Positions 41,550 to 50,673 are shown, counted from the first letter of the stretch. The stretch: DNA of 64,000 nucleotides from Qipengyuania_C sp046254955 (GCF_046254955.1 NZ_JBJXRG010000001.1:1054001-1118000); one strand, 5' to 3'. The notes: generated by a model not told the origin, from the letters alone. Program-made: numbers and translations.

Positions 41550-41789
41550 TCAGGCCGCAGCGGCCTCTGCCTTAGGTTGCTGTGCCAGCGCGTGGACATC
41601 GCTGGCGCGCAAGAGTTGCCCGCCAATGCCCCAGTCGCCTTGCTCCACTTCCATGATCCGCACCCAAGTCACTGGACGCATCGCTTCGCCTTCAACTTCA
41701 ACCATGGCTTCTGTCACCTTGTGGATCAGGTCTTCTTTCTGATCTTCATTGAACACGTCCTTGATGACATCGATAGTTACGAGTGGCAT
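41550..41789 (-). CDS. 4-oxalocrotonate tautomerase-family protein (Pro1 enzyme)
   Basis: This is a 79-aa tautomerase-superfamily protein. The start is set at ATG 41789, so the mature protein begins PLVTIDVIKDVF and the catalytic N-terminal proline is exposed after Met removal. The Shine-Dalgarno AGGAG is seven bases upstream of this codon; the earlier ATG at 41795 is only about one base from it. The conserved basic/polar VTWVRIMEVEQGDWGIGG follows. The C-terminus is an Ala/Glu-rich tail. It acts as a small-molecule keto-enol isomerase of unknown substrate. It lies 214 nt from groEL, and both genes end in near-identical terminators. Confidence 0.85.
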   Translation of the reverse strand: MPLVTIDVIKDVFNEDQKEDLIHKVTEAMVEVEGEAMRPVTWVRIMEVEQGDWGIGGQLLRASDVHALAQQPKAEAAAA

Positions 41790-41942
41790 TTTCATTCTCC
41801 TCTTGTGGTTTCCCGGGAACGCCCGGCGGTGCCACTCAAATGCCATGCTGGCTGGCGCTGGGTTAGTTCGCGGAGCGTAGCAAGCCGCTTCGCAAAGTGA
41901 AGGAAAGCACTACGAATTCCGTAGTAAAGCAGCAGGGCGCAG

Positions 41943-41973
41943 AAAAAGGCCCGAGGGATTGCTCCCCCGGGCC
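41943..41973 (-). terminator. Rho-independent terminator of groESL
   Basis: On the minus strand a 10-bp stem with one mismatch (plus coordinates 41948-41957 and 41964-41973, loop ATTGCT) is followed by TTTTT. It lies 30 nt after the groEL stop and nearly repeats the terminator at 41494-41522. Confidence 0.85.
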
Positions 41974-42003
41974 CTGTATTAGGTCTCAGCTGAGAAGGTT
42001 GGC

Positions 42004-43647
42004 TTAGAAGCCGCCCATTCCGCCCATGCCGCCCATATCGGGCATGGCAGGAGCCGCAGCCTTGTCGTCCGGCTTCTCGCAGATCGCCGCTTCGGTGGTG
42101 ATCAACAGAGCGGCGACTGATGCCGCATCCTGCAGCGCTGTACGAACGACCTTGGTCGGATCGATAACACCCGCGTTTACGAGGTTCTCGTAAGCATCGG
42201 TCTGTGCGTTAAAGCCCAGCGTGTCGTCGTTCGCGTCGATCAGCTTGCCTGCAACAACCGCACCGTCATGGCCGGCGTTTTCGGCGATCTGCCGAACCGG
42301 CGACTGCAGCGCACGGCGTACGATGTCGATGCCGCGGGTCTGATCGTCGTTCTCGCCTTCGAGATCGGTCAGTGCCTTGGTGGCGTAGAGCAGCGCAGTA
42401 CCGCCGCCAGGGACGATGCCTTCTTCGACCGCGGCGCGGGTAGCGTGGAGTGCGTCATCGACGCGGTCCTTGCGTTCCTTGACTTCGACTTCGGTAGCAC
42501 CGCCAACCTTGATCACGGCAACTCCGCCAGCCAGCTTGGCAAGACGTTCCTGCAGCTTCTCACGGTCGTAGTCGGACGAGGTGTTGTCGATCTGCGTGCG
42601 GATTTCGCCGACACGGGCCTTGATATCACCTTCGTCACCGGCTCCGTCGACAATGGTCGTATTGTCCTTGTCGATGGTAACGCGCTTGGCTTCGCCGAGC
42701 ATGCCGAGAGTGACGTTTTCGAGCTTGATGCCGAGGTCTTCGGAAATCATCTCGCCCTTGGTCAGGATCGCGATGTCCTGCAGCATGGCCTTGCGGCGAT
42801 CGCCGAAGCCCGGTGCCTTGACCGCAGCCACCTTGAGGCCGCCGCGCAGCTTGTTGACCACGAGGGTCGCCAGCGCTTCACCTTCGATGTCTTCGGCAAT
42901 GATCAGAAGCGGACGGCCCGACTGGACAGCTGCTTCGAGGATCGGGAGCATCGCCTGCAGGTTCGAGAGCTTCTTCTCGTGGATCAGGATGTATGGGTTG
43001 TCGAGTTCGACCGTCATCTTGTCCGGGTTGGTGATGAAGTAGGGGCTGAGGTAGCCGCGATCGAACTGCATGCCTTCGACGGTTTCGAGCTCGAATTCGA
43101 GACCCTTGCTCTCGTCGACGGTGATCACGCCTTCCTTCCCGACTTTCTCCATGGCCTCAGCGATCTTCTCGCCGACTTCCTTGTCGCCATTGGCCGAGAT
43201 GATGCCGACCTGTGCGATTTCGGACGAGCCCGAAACTTCCTTAGAGCGACCGGCGAGGTCTTCGACGACCTTGGTCACGGCGATATCGATGCCGCGCTTG
43301 AGATCCATCGGGTTCATGCCCGCAGCAACCGATTTCATGCCTTCGGTCACGATTGACTGGGCGAGAACGGTTGCAGTGGTGGTGCCGTCACCGGCGGCGT
43401 CATTCGCCTTCGATGCGACTTCCTTGATCATCTGCGCGCCCATGTTTTCGAACTTGTCCTTCAGTTCGATTTCCTTGGCGACGGTGACGCCGTCCTTGGT
43501 GATGCGGGGTGCGCCGAAGCTCTTGTCGATTACGACATTGCGGCCCTTGGGGCCGAGCGTGACTTTCACGGCGTTGGCAAGGGTATCAACGCCCTTGAGA
43601 ATGCCTTCGCGTGCGTCGCGGCCGAACTTTACGTCCTTGGCTGCCAT
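42004..43647 (-). CDS. groEL: Chaperonin GroEL
   Basis: This 547-aa GroEL subunit forms the tetradecameric folding chamber. It shows the ATP-binding GDGTTTATVLAQ, the conserved DGVTVAKEIELKDKFENMGA and the C-terminal Gly-Met tail (GGMGGMGGF). Length and sequence are standard. It lies 53 nt downstream of groES in one operon with a CIRCE element upstream, and ends at a Rho-independent terminator. Confidence 0.98.
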   Translation of the reverse strand: MAAKDVKFGRDAREGILKGVDTLANAVKVTLGPKGRNVVIDKSFGAPRITKDGVTVAKEIELKDKFENMGAQMIKEVASKANDAAGDGTTTATVLAQSIVTEGMKSVAAGMNPMDLKRGIDIAVTKVVEDLAGRSKEVSGSSEIAQVGIISANGDKEVGEKIAEAMEKVGKEGVITVDESKGLEFELETVEGMQFDRGYLSPYFITNPDKMTVELDNPYILIHEKKLSNLQAMLPILEAAVQSGRPLLIIAEDIEGEALATLVVNKLRGGLKVAAVKAPGFGDRRKAMLQDIAILTKGEMISEDLGIKLENVTLGMLGEAKRVTIDKDNTTIVDGAGDEGDIKARVGEIRTQIDNTSSDYDREKLQERLAKLAGGVAVIKVGGATEVEVKERKDRVDDALHATRAAVEEGIVPGGGTALLYATKALTDLEGENDDQTRGIDIVRRALQSPVRQIAENAGHDGAVVAGKLIDANDDTLGFNAQTDAYENLVNAGVIDPTKVVRTALQDAASVAALLITTEAAICEKPDDKAAAPAMPDMGGMGGMGGF

Positions 43648-43700
43648 TGGTGTTTCTCCTGAAAATTCGTGTTTTGAACTGGATGCGAAAAATCAGCGGA

Positions 43701-43988
43701 TCAGTCGATGATCCCCATGATGTCGCTTTCCTTCATGATGAGCAGGTCTTCGCCGTCGACCTTGACTTCGGTGCCCGACCACTTGCCGAACAGAATCTTG
43801 TCGCCAGCCTTGACGTCGAGCGGGGTTACCGTGCCGTCTTCTGCCTTGGAGCCGTTGCCTACGGAGACGACTTCGCCTTCGCTGGGCTTTTCCTTGGCGC
43901 TATCGGGGATGATGATGCCGCCAGCGGTCTTTTCGTCAGCTTCGATGCGACGGACCAGAACGCGGTCGTGCAGTGGACGCAATGCCAT
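43701..43988 (-). CDS. groES: Co-chaperonin GroES
   Basis: This 95-aa GroES forms the heptameric lid of GroEL. It shows the N-terminal LRPLHDRVLVRR, the mobile-loop region EKTAGGIIIPDSA, and GDKILFGKWSGTEVKVDGED. It is the first gene of the groESL operon, 38 nt downstream of the CIRCE element, so repression by HrcA at normal temperature is likely. Confidence 0.98.
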   Translation of the reverse strand: MALRPLHDRVLVRRIEADEKTAGGIIIPDSAKEKPSEGEVVSVGNGSKAEDGTVTPLDVKAGDKILFGKWSGTEVKVDGEDLLIMKESDIMGIID

Positions 43989-44025
43989 AGTTGTGCCTCT
44001 TCCTTCAAAGTGGATGATATGTCCT

Positions 44026-44052
44026 TTGGCACTCTCACACGGAGAGTGCCAG
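44026..44052. promoter_or_regulatory. CIRCE element (HrcA operator) of groESL
   Basis: TTGGCACTC (44026-44034), nine spacer bases and GAGTGCCAG (44044-44052) match the CIRCE layout (inverted 9-mers, N9), with eight of nine positions symmetric. Its position just upstream of groES predicts heat-shock control by the HrcA repressor; hrcA is not in the window. Confidence 0.9.
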
Positions 44053-44148
44053 CGGGGCGCATTTGGGGATGCGCACGTGCAGAGTCAACGGGGCGAGGCG
44101 GAAAAAAGTTTCACCTCGCGCGGCAAAGCGTGTGCGAGGTTCGGTAAC

Positions 44149-45561
44149 CTAATTTATCGTATGTGCGGCAGATAGCGGAACGAGTCCGATCCGCTCGCGC
44201 GCTGACCAGCGCCACAGCAACAATCCGGCAGCGAAGAACAGCCCGACCAGCAGGCCGATCCAAAGGCCAAGCCCTTCGAGCGGAGTATAGAAGCCGAGCC
44301 AAACCATTGTCGCGAGGCCGGGTATCCAATAGCTGAAGATCGCGATCAGCATCGGCGCGCGGGTGTCCTGCAATCCGCGCAGCACGCCGCCGGCCACGGC
44401 CTGAATCCCGTCGAACAGCTGGAAGGCTGCGGCGACGACAATGAATTGCAACGCGAAGGCCACCATGGCGGCGTTTTCGGGCGCGGCCGGGTCGACGTAA
44501 ATGCGCAAAAGCTGTGTGGGGAACAAGAGCATGGCGCTAGCAGTCACGACCATGAAGCCAGTCCCCATCGCTACCGCTATCCATCCTGCTCGAGCGATTC
44601 CTTCCGGATTGCGCGCGCCATAGAAATACCCGACGCGGATTGTCGCGGCCTGAGCCACGCCGAATGGAATCTGGAACGCCAGAGCCGCAATCTGCAGCGC
44701 GATCGTGTGCCCGGCCAGTTCCGACGCTCCAATGATACCCATCATGAATGCTGCGCCGTTGAAGATGCCCGCTTCGGCAAGGACCATCATGGTCACCGGC
44801 GAGCCCAGCTTCATCAGCTTTGCAAACTTACTCCAGTCGGGGCTCCAAAACCGCCAGAAGATATGGAAGCGGGCGAGGCTCGGGATTGCGAAGATCACGA
44901 TCACGTAAACAGTGAAGCTGTAAAGCGAGGTGATCACGGCAGCCAGCGCCGAGCCCTCCAGCCCCATCTCCGGCGCACCGAGATTGCCGAACACAAGTGC
45001 GTAGTTCGCGACCACGGCGACACCGACCGCGCTGGCGATAATTATCGTCGCCAGCACCGGACGGCCCAAGGCAGCGATATAGCTGCGCATCACATTGGCC
45101 AGCAGCATCGGGATACCCGCCCACATGATGATTGAAAGGAATGCTCCGCAGCGCTCGGCAATATCCGGGCGCTGTCCCAGCATCAGCATCATGGCCTCGC
45201 CATTGACGCAGGCGAGGATGATCACCGCCCCGGCCATTACCGCGAGCCACATCGCCATACGAGTCGAGCGGCGGATGTCGCGGGCTACGCCCGTACCGCG
45301 CCCAAGTGCTGCGGATACCAAAGCAGAGACCATGCCCGTCAGCCCGGTGAAAGCCCACATGATGGTCCCGAACCATGCGACTGAAAGGCTCGCCGCAGCC
45401 AATTCGACTTCGCCCAGTCGCGCCACAAACATGACATCGACCGCCCAAACAAGCATCTGAAGGAGGTTGGCGAGCGCCAGCGGCCAGCTCAGCCGCAAGG
45501 TGGCTGCCAGCTCATGGCGCCAAGGGTTTCCCCCGGCAATCGAGGCCTGTCCGAACGACAT
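44149..45561 (-). CDS. MATE-family multidrug/cation antiporter
   Basis: This roughly 470-aa protein has 12 membrane segments in the two-fold repeat of MATE transporters. Typical pieces are LRLSWPLALANLLQMLVWAVD, VMFVARLGEVELAAASLS and LGRGTGVARDIRRSTRMA. It exports toxic cations using a Na+ or H+ gradient; the substrate is unknown. ATG at 45561 (MSFGQASIAGG) is preferred; the frame remains open to an ATG at 45660, which would add a basic, non-conserved 33-residue extension. It is divergent from the PagL-like gene. Confidence 0.9.
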   Translation of the reverse strand: MSFGQASIAGGNPWRHELAATLRLSWPLALANLLQMLVWAVDVMFVARLGEVELAAASLSVAWFGTIMWAFTGLTGMVSALVSAALGRGTGVARDIRRSTRMAMWLAVMAGAVIILACVNGEAMMLMLGQRPDIAERCGAFLSIIMWAGIPMLLANVMRSYIAALGRPVLATIIIASAVGVAVVANYALVFGNLGAPEMGLEGSALAAVITSLYSFTVYVIVIFAIPSLARFHIFWRFWSPDWSKFAKLMKLGSPVTMMVLAEAGIFNGAAFMMGIIGASELAGHTIALQIAALAFQIPFGVAQAATIRVGYFYGARNPEGIARAGWIAVAMGTGFMVVTASAMLLFPTQLLRIYVDPAAPENAAMVAFALQFIVVAAAFQLFDGIQAVAGGVLRGLQDTRAPMLIAIFSYWIPGLATMVWLGFYTPLEGLGLWIGLLVGLFFAAGLLLWRWSARERIGLVPLSAAHTIN

Positions 45562-45696
45562 AAAGCCGTCCCGGATAGGGGGAGATCGGCGCAACCGAAA
45601 GCGTCTCGGTGCGTTCTTATCGATGTTCGCTTCAGCTTGCGGCAATCCGGCCACAGCCATCCGAAACGAATTGTGACCGCAGCACGGGAATTCAGG

Positions 45697-46245
45697 ATGA
45701 CAATCAGGAAGCTAGCCATCGCGAATTTCGCAGCGCTTTCCTTCGCCGCTTTGTCGAGCCCGGCGAAGGCCGATGAAGTATACGGCGGTGTTTATGTCCA
45801 CGCGGTCGATACACCATTCACCTTCGACACGCAGGAAGGCGGCGCCGATTTGCAGGTCGGTTACCGGTTTGACGGAATCGAGGCCTTGGCGATCATCGGT
45901 TCACCTGAGCCCTATTTCTTTGCGTCCGCAAACTCGGATGGCGATACCAACTTTGCCGGGGTGGGACTGAGCTGGAAGGCCGAGATAGGGCCGATCTACC
46001 TGCGACCCGGATTGGGGCTGGTAATTCACGACGCACCTTCGTTTCGGGTCAATACGGAAACGGGTTTTCGCACCGATCTCGGCAGCCGGGTGCTGTTCGA
46101 GCCCGAGCTTGCCATTGGCACCCAGCTCAACGACCGCCTCTCGATCGAAGCTAGCTGGGTGCACATCAGCAATGCGCAGCTATTCAACCGCGACCAGAAC
46201 CCTGGCATTGACGCGATGGGGATCCGGTTGAATTACCGTTTGTAG
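45697..46245 (+). CDS. PagL-like lipid A 3-O-deacylase (acyloxyacyl hydrolase family)
   Basis: This 182-aa outer-membrane beta-barrel protein has a signal peptide (MTIRKLAIANFAALSFAALSSPAKA). Alternating hydrophobic strands lead to the C-terminal catalytic stretch WVHISNAQLF and a terminal aromatic-rich strand MGIRLNYRL. The His-x-Ser pair matches the PagL His/Ser active site, which removes the 3-position acyl chain of lipid A. The start ATG at 45697 has AGGA upstream. It is convergent with the DUF305/propeller gene, 6 nt away. Confidence 0.75.
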   Translation: MTIRKLAIANFAALSFAALSSPAKADEVYGGVYVHAVDTPFTFDTQEGGADLQVGYRFDGIEALAIIGSPEPYFFASANSDGDTNFAGVGLSWKAEIGPIYLRPGLGLVIHDAPSFRVNTETGFRTDLGSRVLFEPELAIGTQLNDRLSIEASWVHISNAQLFNRDQNPGIDAMGIRLNYRL

Positions 46246-46251
46246 CCAAGA

Positions 46252-48465
46252 TCAGCCGCCTTGGCGGCTCGCCTCCAGACGGTCGAGCACATCCTGCGGC
46301 CAGGTCACTGTAGTTTGCGTCTGCGGATTGAAGACATCATCCGGATAGACGGCCGCCTTCGCAGCGGCGATCTCTTCAGCGCTCAGATACTCGCTCGGAA
46401 GCAGTTCAAACACATCAAGCCCGCGCGTGATCTCGGTGCCGTAGATCTTGCCCTTGTAATAGTAGACCGACCAGTATCCGCCGAAGCCGAACTGCTCGTC
46501 GCTCACCGGGCCGCGATCAAAGAAAGCGATCTCCTTGGGATTGGCACTGTCGGTGAAGTCCATCAGCGAGATGCCGCCTTGGTACCAGGCCTGGATGAAC
46601 AAGTCGCGGCCCGGCACCGGAACGATCGAGCCGTTATGTGCGACACAGTTTTCCTTGTCGGTCTGCGGCGCGGCCATCTTGTAGTTGCTGCGGAACTGCA
46701 ACTCACCATCGACAACGTCGTAGATGGCATTGGCACCCCAGTTGAGCGGATCCGATGCACGGCAGCGCGGCATCCCGCCACCACCCCATTCATCTGTAAA
46801 GACGACCTTGGTCCCTTCATTGTTGAAAGTGGCGGAGTGCCAGTAGGCAAAGCCTGTGTCGGTCACCGCGTCTATCCGCTTGGGTTTGCGGGGATCGGAG
46901 ATGTCGAAAATGATGCCATTGCCCGAGCACGCACCACCGGCGAGCGCGAGGCTGGGGAACACGGTGATGTCATGGCACTGGTTAGTCGTGCTGGTGGTCT
47001 GTGTGCCATCGCCATGGTCGCCGCCGCGCCACAGGCCGGCGATATTGCCCGTCTCCTCGTCTGCAAACACGCGCGGAGAATCGATAATGCGTGCTTTGGA
47101 AGGATCGGCCAATGGGATTTCGATCACGTCGATACTGAAGAGTGCGGTGCGCTCGTCGCCGGCGACATTGCCGATGCAGCCTTCGAGCTCTTCTTCATCG
47201 CGAACGCCGGCAGTGCCTGAGTTGTAGACGATGATCGAGGTCTCATCGGCGCTTACGATTGAGTGTGTGTGCGAACCGCGGCAGGTCTGCACGAGGCCAA
47301 CTTGGCGCGGCCGCTTGAGGTCGGAAATGTCGAATATGCGCAGGCCGCGGTGGCGCTCGTCGCTGACATCCTCGTCGATGCCCTGGAGGCCACAATCCTT
47401 GCGGCCACGCTCATCTTCAACAGAGGTGATCAACAGGTTGCCCACGATCGAAACGTCGCCCTGCCCCCCTGGGCAGACGACCGAGCTGTAGAGGTTGGGC
47501 ATACCTTTCGCATCGAGCTTGTAGATATTGAACCCGTGGTAGTTACCGGCGATCAGCATGTCGCCAGAAAAGGCCATGTCGGTATTGCCAAAGCTCAGCC
47601 ATGCTCCGCGGCTGCCGAACTGCGGCTCGGCATCTTCGTTCTCTTCCGCGTCGCTTTCATCGCCATCATCTTCGTCCTCGATGACCGGACGAAGGCCGCC
47701 AGGGTTGGCGGGGTCATAAAAGCCTGCGGGTTTGCGCAGCTCGGCAACGAGCTCCATGTTCATCGCTGCCTGGCCGGCGTCGAAAACTCCTGCCGCCAGA
47801 TTGACGCGCGGGTCTGTCGAAAGGCTGGAGAGGATGTCGATCATCCGGTCGATTTCGGCCTTCTGGTCGTTCTTCACATCACCGGCGAATGAGAACATGG
47901 CTGGATCTCGTGCTGTGCCGCTGGTGCCAAGCAGTTTGTCAACCATGTCCAGTGCGCCCTCGTGATGAGCGATCATCAGACGCAAGAACTTCTCGTCGAA
48001 ATCGACACCAGAAAGCGAGGCAAGGGTATTGAGGTCTTCAGCGCTGGCCATGCCTTCCATCGTGTGATGGATGTGCTGTGGATGACCCTTGGTGGGATCG
48101 GGCGCATCTTCGCCGCGCGTCGTGAGCCAATCCTGCATGAACTCGATCTCATCGTTCTGCGAGGCTTTGATCCGACCGGCTGCTTCACGCAGTTCAGGGC
48201 GATTGGTACGCGCTTCGACCATGTCTGCCATGACCACGGCCTGGTGGTGGTGGTGGATCATGCCCTGCATGAATGCGACATCCGCCGGCGAATAACGCGT
48301 GTCGGCCAATTTCGAAGCCGCTTCGGCATCAATCGCACGCCCTTCGGTGCCCGGTGCACCCGGCTGGTAAATCGTGACCTCCTGTGCAGTCGCTCCTGTC
48401 GCTACCATTGCCGCCAGAGAAGCACTGGCAAGAATAAGGGTTGGGCGAAGTTTCGCGGTCGTCAT
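46252..48465 (-). CDS. Exported DUF305 and LVIVD/beta-propeller fusion protein
   Basis: This 737-aa protein has a signal peptide ending near VATGATAQ. Two DUF305-like helical units follow: FMQGMIHHHHQAVVMADMV with AGRIKASQNDEIEFMQDWL, and FLRLMIAHHEGALDMVDKLL with FAGDVKNDQKAEIDRMIDIL. Their His and Met residues could bind copper or another metal. A very acidic linker (EDEDDGDESDAEENEDAE) leads to a roughly 450-residue propeller with LVIVD-like blades such as LRIFDISDLKRPRQVG and GIIFDISDPRKPKRID. A periplasmic metal-handling or surface role is plausible but unproven. ATG at 48465 is used; ATG at 48486 is possible. The gene lies downstream of rplJL, past their terminator. Confidence 0.8.
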   Translation of the reverse strand: MTTAKLRPTLILASASLAAMVATGATAQEVTIYQPGAPGTEGRAIDAEAASKLADTRYSPADVAFMQGMIHHHHQAVVMADMVEARTNRPELREAAGRIKASQNDEIEFMQDWLTTRGEDAPDPTKGHPQHIHHTMEGMASAEDLNTLASLSGVDFDEKFLRLMIAHHEGALDMVDKLLGTSGTARDPAMFSFAGDVKNDQKAEIDRMIDILSSLSTDPRVNLAAGVFDAGQAAMNMELVAELRKPAGFYDPANPGGLRPVIEDEDDGDESDAEENEDAEPQFGSRGAWLSFGNTDMAFSGDMLIAGNYHGFNIYKLDAKGMPNLYSSVVCPGGQGDVSIVGNLLITSVEDERGRKDCGLQGIDEDVSDERHRGLRIFDISDLKRPRQVGLVQTCRGSHTHSIVSADETSIIVYNSGTAGVRDEEELEGCIGNVAGDERTALFSIDVIEIPLADPSKARIIDSPRVFADEETGNIAGLWRGGDHGDGTQTTSTTNQCHDITVFPSLALAGGACSGNGIIFDISDPRKPKRIDAVTDTGFAYWHSATFNNEGTKVVFTDEWGGGGMPRCRASDPLNWGANAIYDVVDGELQFRSNYKMAAPQTDKENCVAHNGSIVPVPGRDLFIQAWYQGGISLMDFTDSANPKEIAFFDRGPVSDEQFGFGGYWSVYYYKGKIYGTEITRGLDVFELLPSEYLSAEEIAAAKAAVYPDDVFNPQTQTTVTWPQDVLDRLEASRQGG

Positions 48466-48575
48466 TTTTTGCGGCCCCCAAGACATGTAGTTTCGTTCGA
48501 GACTGCCTTAGCGGGAAACCCGCGTCAGCATAGGCAGTTTGTCGACCAATTCGTGCAGTTGGTCGTGATGTCACG

Positions 48576-48604
48576 AAAAAGGGCGACACCTTGCGGTGCC
48601 GCCC
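48576..48604 (-). terminator. Rho-independent terminator of rplJL
   Basis: On the minus strand GGGCGGCACC pairs with GGTGTCGCCC (one G-T pair) around GCAA, followed by TTTTT (plus 48576-48580). It lies 46 nt after the rplL stop. Confidence 0.9.
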
Positions 48605-48649
48605 TCCATTCTGCGGGCGCTTCAAGACACCCACATAATCGCTACAAGA

Positions 48650-49030
48650 TTACTTCAGCTCGACGGTACCGCCGGCTGCTTCGATCTTGCCCTTGATTTC
48701 TTCGGCTTCCGCCTTGTTGACGCCTTCCTTAAGCGGCTTGGGTGCGCCTTCGACGAGACCCTTGGCTTCGGTGAGGCCCAGACCGGTGATGGCGCGGACT
48801 TCCTTGATAACCTGGATCTTCTTGCCGCCGTCTCCGGTCAGGATAACGTCGAACTCGTCCTTTTCTTCAGCAGCAGCGCCGCCGTCACCACCGCCAGCGG
48901 CGGGGCCAGCAACAGCAACTGCAGCAGCGGCGCTCACGCCCCACTCTTCTTCCAGTGCCGTGGCGAGTTCAGCTGCTTCAAGAACGGTCAGCTTCGAAAG
49001 GTCTTCGACCAGCTTGGCAATATCGGCCAT
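48650..49030 (-). CDS. rplL: Ribosomal protein bL12 (L7/L12)
   Basis: This 126-aa stalk protein recruits translation factors. It shows the N-terminal dimerisation helix (MADIAKLVEDLSKLTVLEA), an Ala/Gly-rich hinge, and the C-terminal factor-binding domain (VIKEVRAITGLGLTEAKGLV). It lies 81 nt after rplJ and ends at a strong terminator. Unlike the usual bacterial order it is not followed by rpoB, which is on the other strand about 7 kb away. Confidence 0.97.
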   Translation of the reverse strand: MADIAKLVEDLSKLTVLEAAELATALEEEWGVSAAAAVAVAGPAAGGGDGGAAAEEKDEFDVILTGDGGKKIQVIKEVRAITGLGLTEAKGLVEGAPKPLKEGVNKAEAEEIKGKIEAAGGTVELK

Positions 49031-49111
49031 TATATTCACTCCAAATATTGATGGGCTCGGCGCAATTGGCCCCGGCCCGGATGTTTCGTTTCGTTAGATG
49101 CTTCGAACGTC

Positions 49112-49627
49112 TTACGCTGCTTCGCTTGCGCCATAGGCACCGAACACGCGGGCAAGCTTGGCTGCCGGGGCATTGACCACCTGCGCCACCTTCGTCGCAG
49201 GCGCATTGATCAGGCCCACGATCTTGCCGCGCAGCTCGTCGAGGCTCGGCATCGAGGCGAGTGCCCTGATCCCGGCTTCGTCGAGCACCTGCGTGCCCAT
49301 CGAGCCACCGACAATTTCCAGCTTTTCATTCGCCTTGGCGAATTCGACCGCCGCCTTGGCGGCTGCAACCGGGTCTTCAGACCAGGCCAGTGCTGTCGGG
49401 CCGGAGAGATACTCCTCGATGCCCGAATAATCGGTGTCCTTGATGGCGAGCTTGGCGAGACGGTTCTTGGCGACCTTGTAGGACGCTCCGGCATCACGCA
49501 TCTTCGCGCGCAGTTCGGTGGACTGGGCCACCGAAAGGCCGAGATTGCGGGTCACGACGACCACACCAACCTCGTTGAAGGCTGCGTTGAGCTGGGCGAC
49601 CGACTCGGCTTTTTGCGAACGATCCAT
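49112..49627 (-). CDS. rplJ: Ribosomal protein uL10
   Basis: This 171-aa L10 anchors L12 dimers to the ribosome. It begins MDRSQKAESVAQLNAAF and shows GLSVAQSTELRAKMRDAGA with the later VAKNRLAKLAI. It is the first gene of a two-gene rplJL unit. The 5' leader contains candidate L10-binding hairpins for autoregulation. rplK and rplA are not adjacent upstream; instead a divergent DUF4956 gene follows. Confidence 0.97.
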   Translation of the reverse strand: MDRSQKAESVAQLNAAFNEVGVVVVTRNLGLSVAQSTELRAKMRDAGASYKVAKNRLAKLAIKDTDYSGIEEYLSGPTALAWSEDPVAAAKAAVEFAKANEKLEIVGGSMGTQVLDEAGIRALASMPSLDELRGKIVGLINAPATKVAQVVNAPAAKLARVFGAYGASEAA

Positions 49628-50025
49628 ACCTTACTCCTTCACAATGATCGGCCAGGATTGCTCCTGGACGACCGGCTCACAATTGTCCGCACGAAGCCAC
49701 AGGCTCCTTGCGGGCTAAAGTCCGTCGATCAGGGAAGGAGGGCGCGAAAACGCCGGATTGCAAAGCGCGAGGCTTCGCACAAAATCTCTTTTCCCCGTCT
49801 AGGCTGGAAATTAAGACCGGCAGATTCCGGTCACCAACTGTCTCGGACGGATGACCGTAAAGCAATAGCTCCGCGGTCGGGGCGGGCCAATAACGGAACC
49901 GGCGCTGGAGTCAAGCGAAACACCTGCTGTCGGTGGGCGACGCGGACTTGCTGTTGCGTGGGTCTCGCGCGGCTCTATAGTCGGTTCGAGGGAGAGCCCG
50001 CCGAATGCCGGGCGAGGGGGGTAAC
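49628..50025. promoter_or_regulatory. 398-bp divergent gap: rplJ leader and DUF4956 promoter
   Basis: There is no ORF here. Next to rplJ, on the minus strand, CCAGGAGCAATCCTGG (plus 49648-49663) forms a 6-bp hairpin shortly before the ribosome-binding site GGAG. Further upstream, AGCCTGTGGCTTCG lies in a segment that could form the L10-leader fold; I cannot confirm the covariance model. On the plus-strand side is a promoter candidate for the DUF4956 gene, listed separately. The middle is GC-rich with no other clear signal. Confidence 0.4.
49954..49981 (+). promoter_or_regulatory. Candidate promoter of the DUF4956 gene
   Basis: TTGCGT (49954-49959) and TATAGT (49976-49981) are separated by 16 nt. 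The -10 matches TATAAT at five of six positions. The expected transcript start is near 49988, about 38 nt before the start codon. Confidence 0.4.
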
Positions 50026-50673
50026 ATGGTCCTGCGACTGTTCATCCGATTGACGCTCTTCTACCTGCTTGTGACAGGTACGGTCATGGCTGCCACCGCC
50101 GTCATTCCCGGTGCGGCAGATTACCTGCCGATTGGCGGTGCACAGACGCTCTTGACCGGACCTGCGAGCGACCCGTTTGAAAGTATCGAAATTGGTGCGA
50201 GCAGGGTGGCAAACCTTGGCGGATCGATCCTCTGGCTGTTGATCGCAATTGGCGGGGCATTGTTGACGACCTTGCCGGTCACTTGGACCTACATGGCAAG
50301 CCGCAACCGCAGCGAGTATGACCAGGCCCTGGTCGAAACGATGATCGTGCTTCCGATCGCTGTCACAGCGATTGTGGTAATGGTGCACAATTCGCTGGCC
50401 CTGGCCTTTTCACTGGCGGGGATTGTTGGCGGTGTGCGTTTTCGCAACACCCTGAAAAGCTCTGGCGATGCGATCTACATTCTCCTTGCAATCGGGATAG
50501 GGCTCGCTGCGGGCATCGGCGCACTAGAGATCGCGCTCGTGATGACGGTCATATTCAACTACGTCTTCGCGTTCCTCTGGGTGGCGGACTACGGAGGCCT
50601 GAAAGGGGCACATCGCTATCTGCGCCCCAATCACGAAGAAGACGAGGATGAGGTGAAGGCGCAATCCAAGTGA
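50026..50673 (+). CDS. DUF4956-family membrane protein
   Basis: This 215-aa protein has an N-terminal membrane segment (LFIRLTLFYLLVTGTVMAATA), a second one near residue 70, and then the DUF4956 core. The core contains ETMIVLPIAVTAIVVMVHNS, GIVGGVRFRNTLKSSGDAIY and two further membrane segments. The tail is charged (NHEEDEDEVKAQSK). From general knowledge, DUF4956 genes in many bacteria neighbour VTC-type polyphosphate polymerase and CotH-kinase genes. Here a CotH-like gene is close, but no polymerase is seen. The start ATG at 50026 has GAGGGGG upstream. It is coupled by GTGA to the next gene. Confidence 0.82.
   Translation: MVLRLFIRLTLFYLLVTGTVMAATAVIPGAADYLPIGGAQTLLTGPASDPFESIEIGASRVANLGGSILWLLIAIGGALLTTLPVTWTYMASRNRSEYDQALVETMIVLPIAVTAIVVMVHNSLALAFSLAGIVGGVRFRNTLKSSGDAIYILLAIGIGLAAGIGALEIALVMTVIFNYVFAFLWVADYGGLKGAHRYLRPNHEEDEDEVKAQSK

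Noticed and set aside
42268..43356. 362-codon plus-strand frame opposite groEL
   Set aside because: It mirrors groEL codon usage; groEL is certain.
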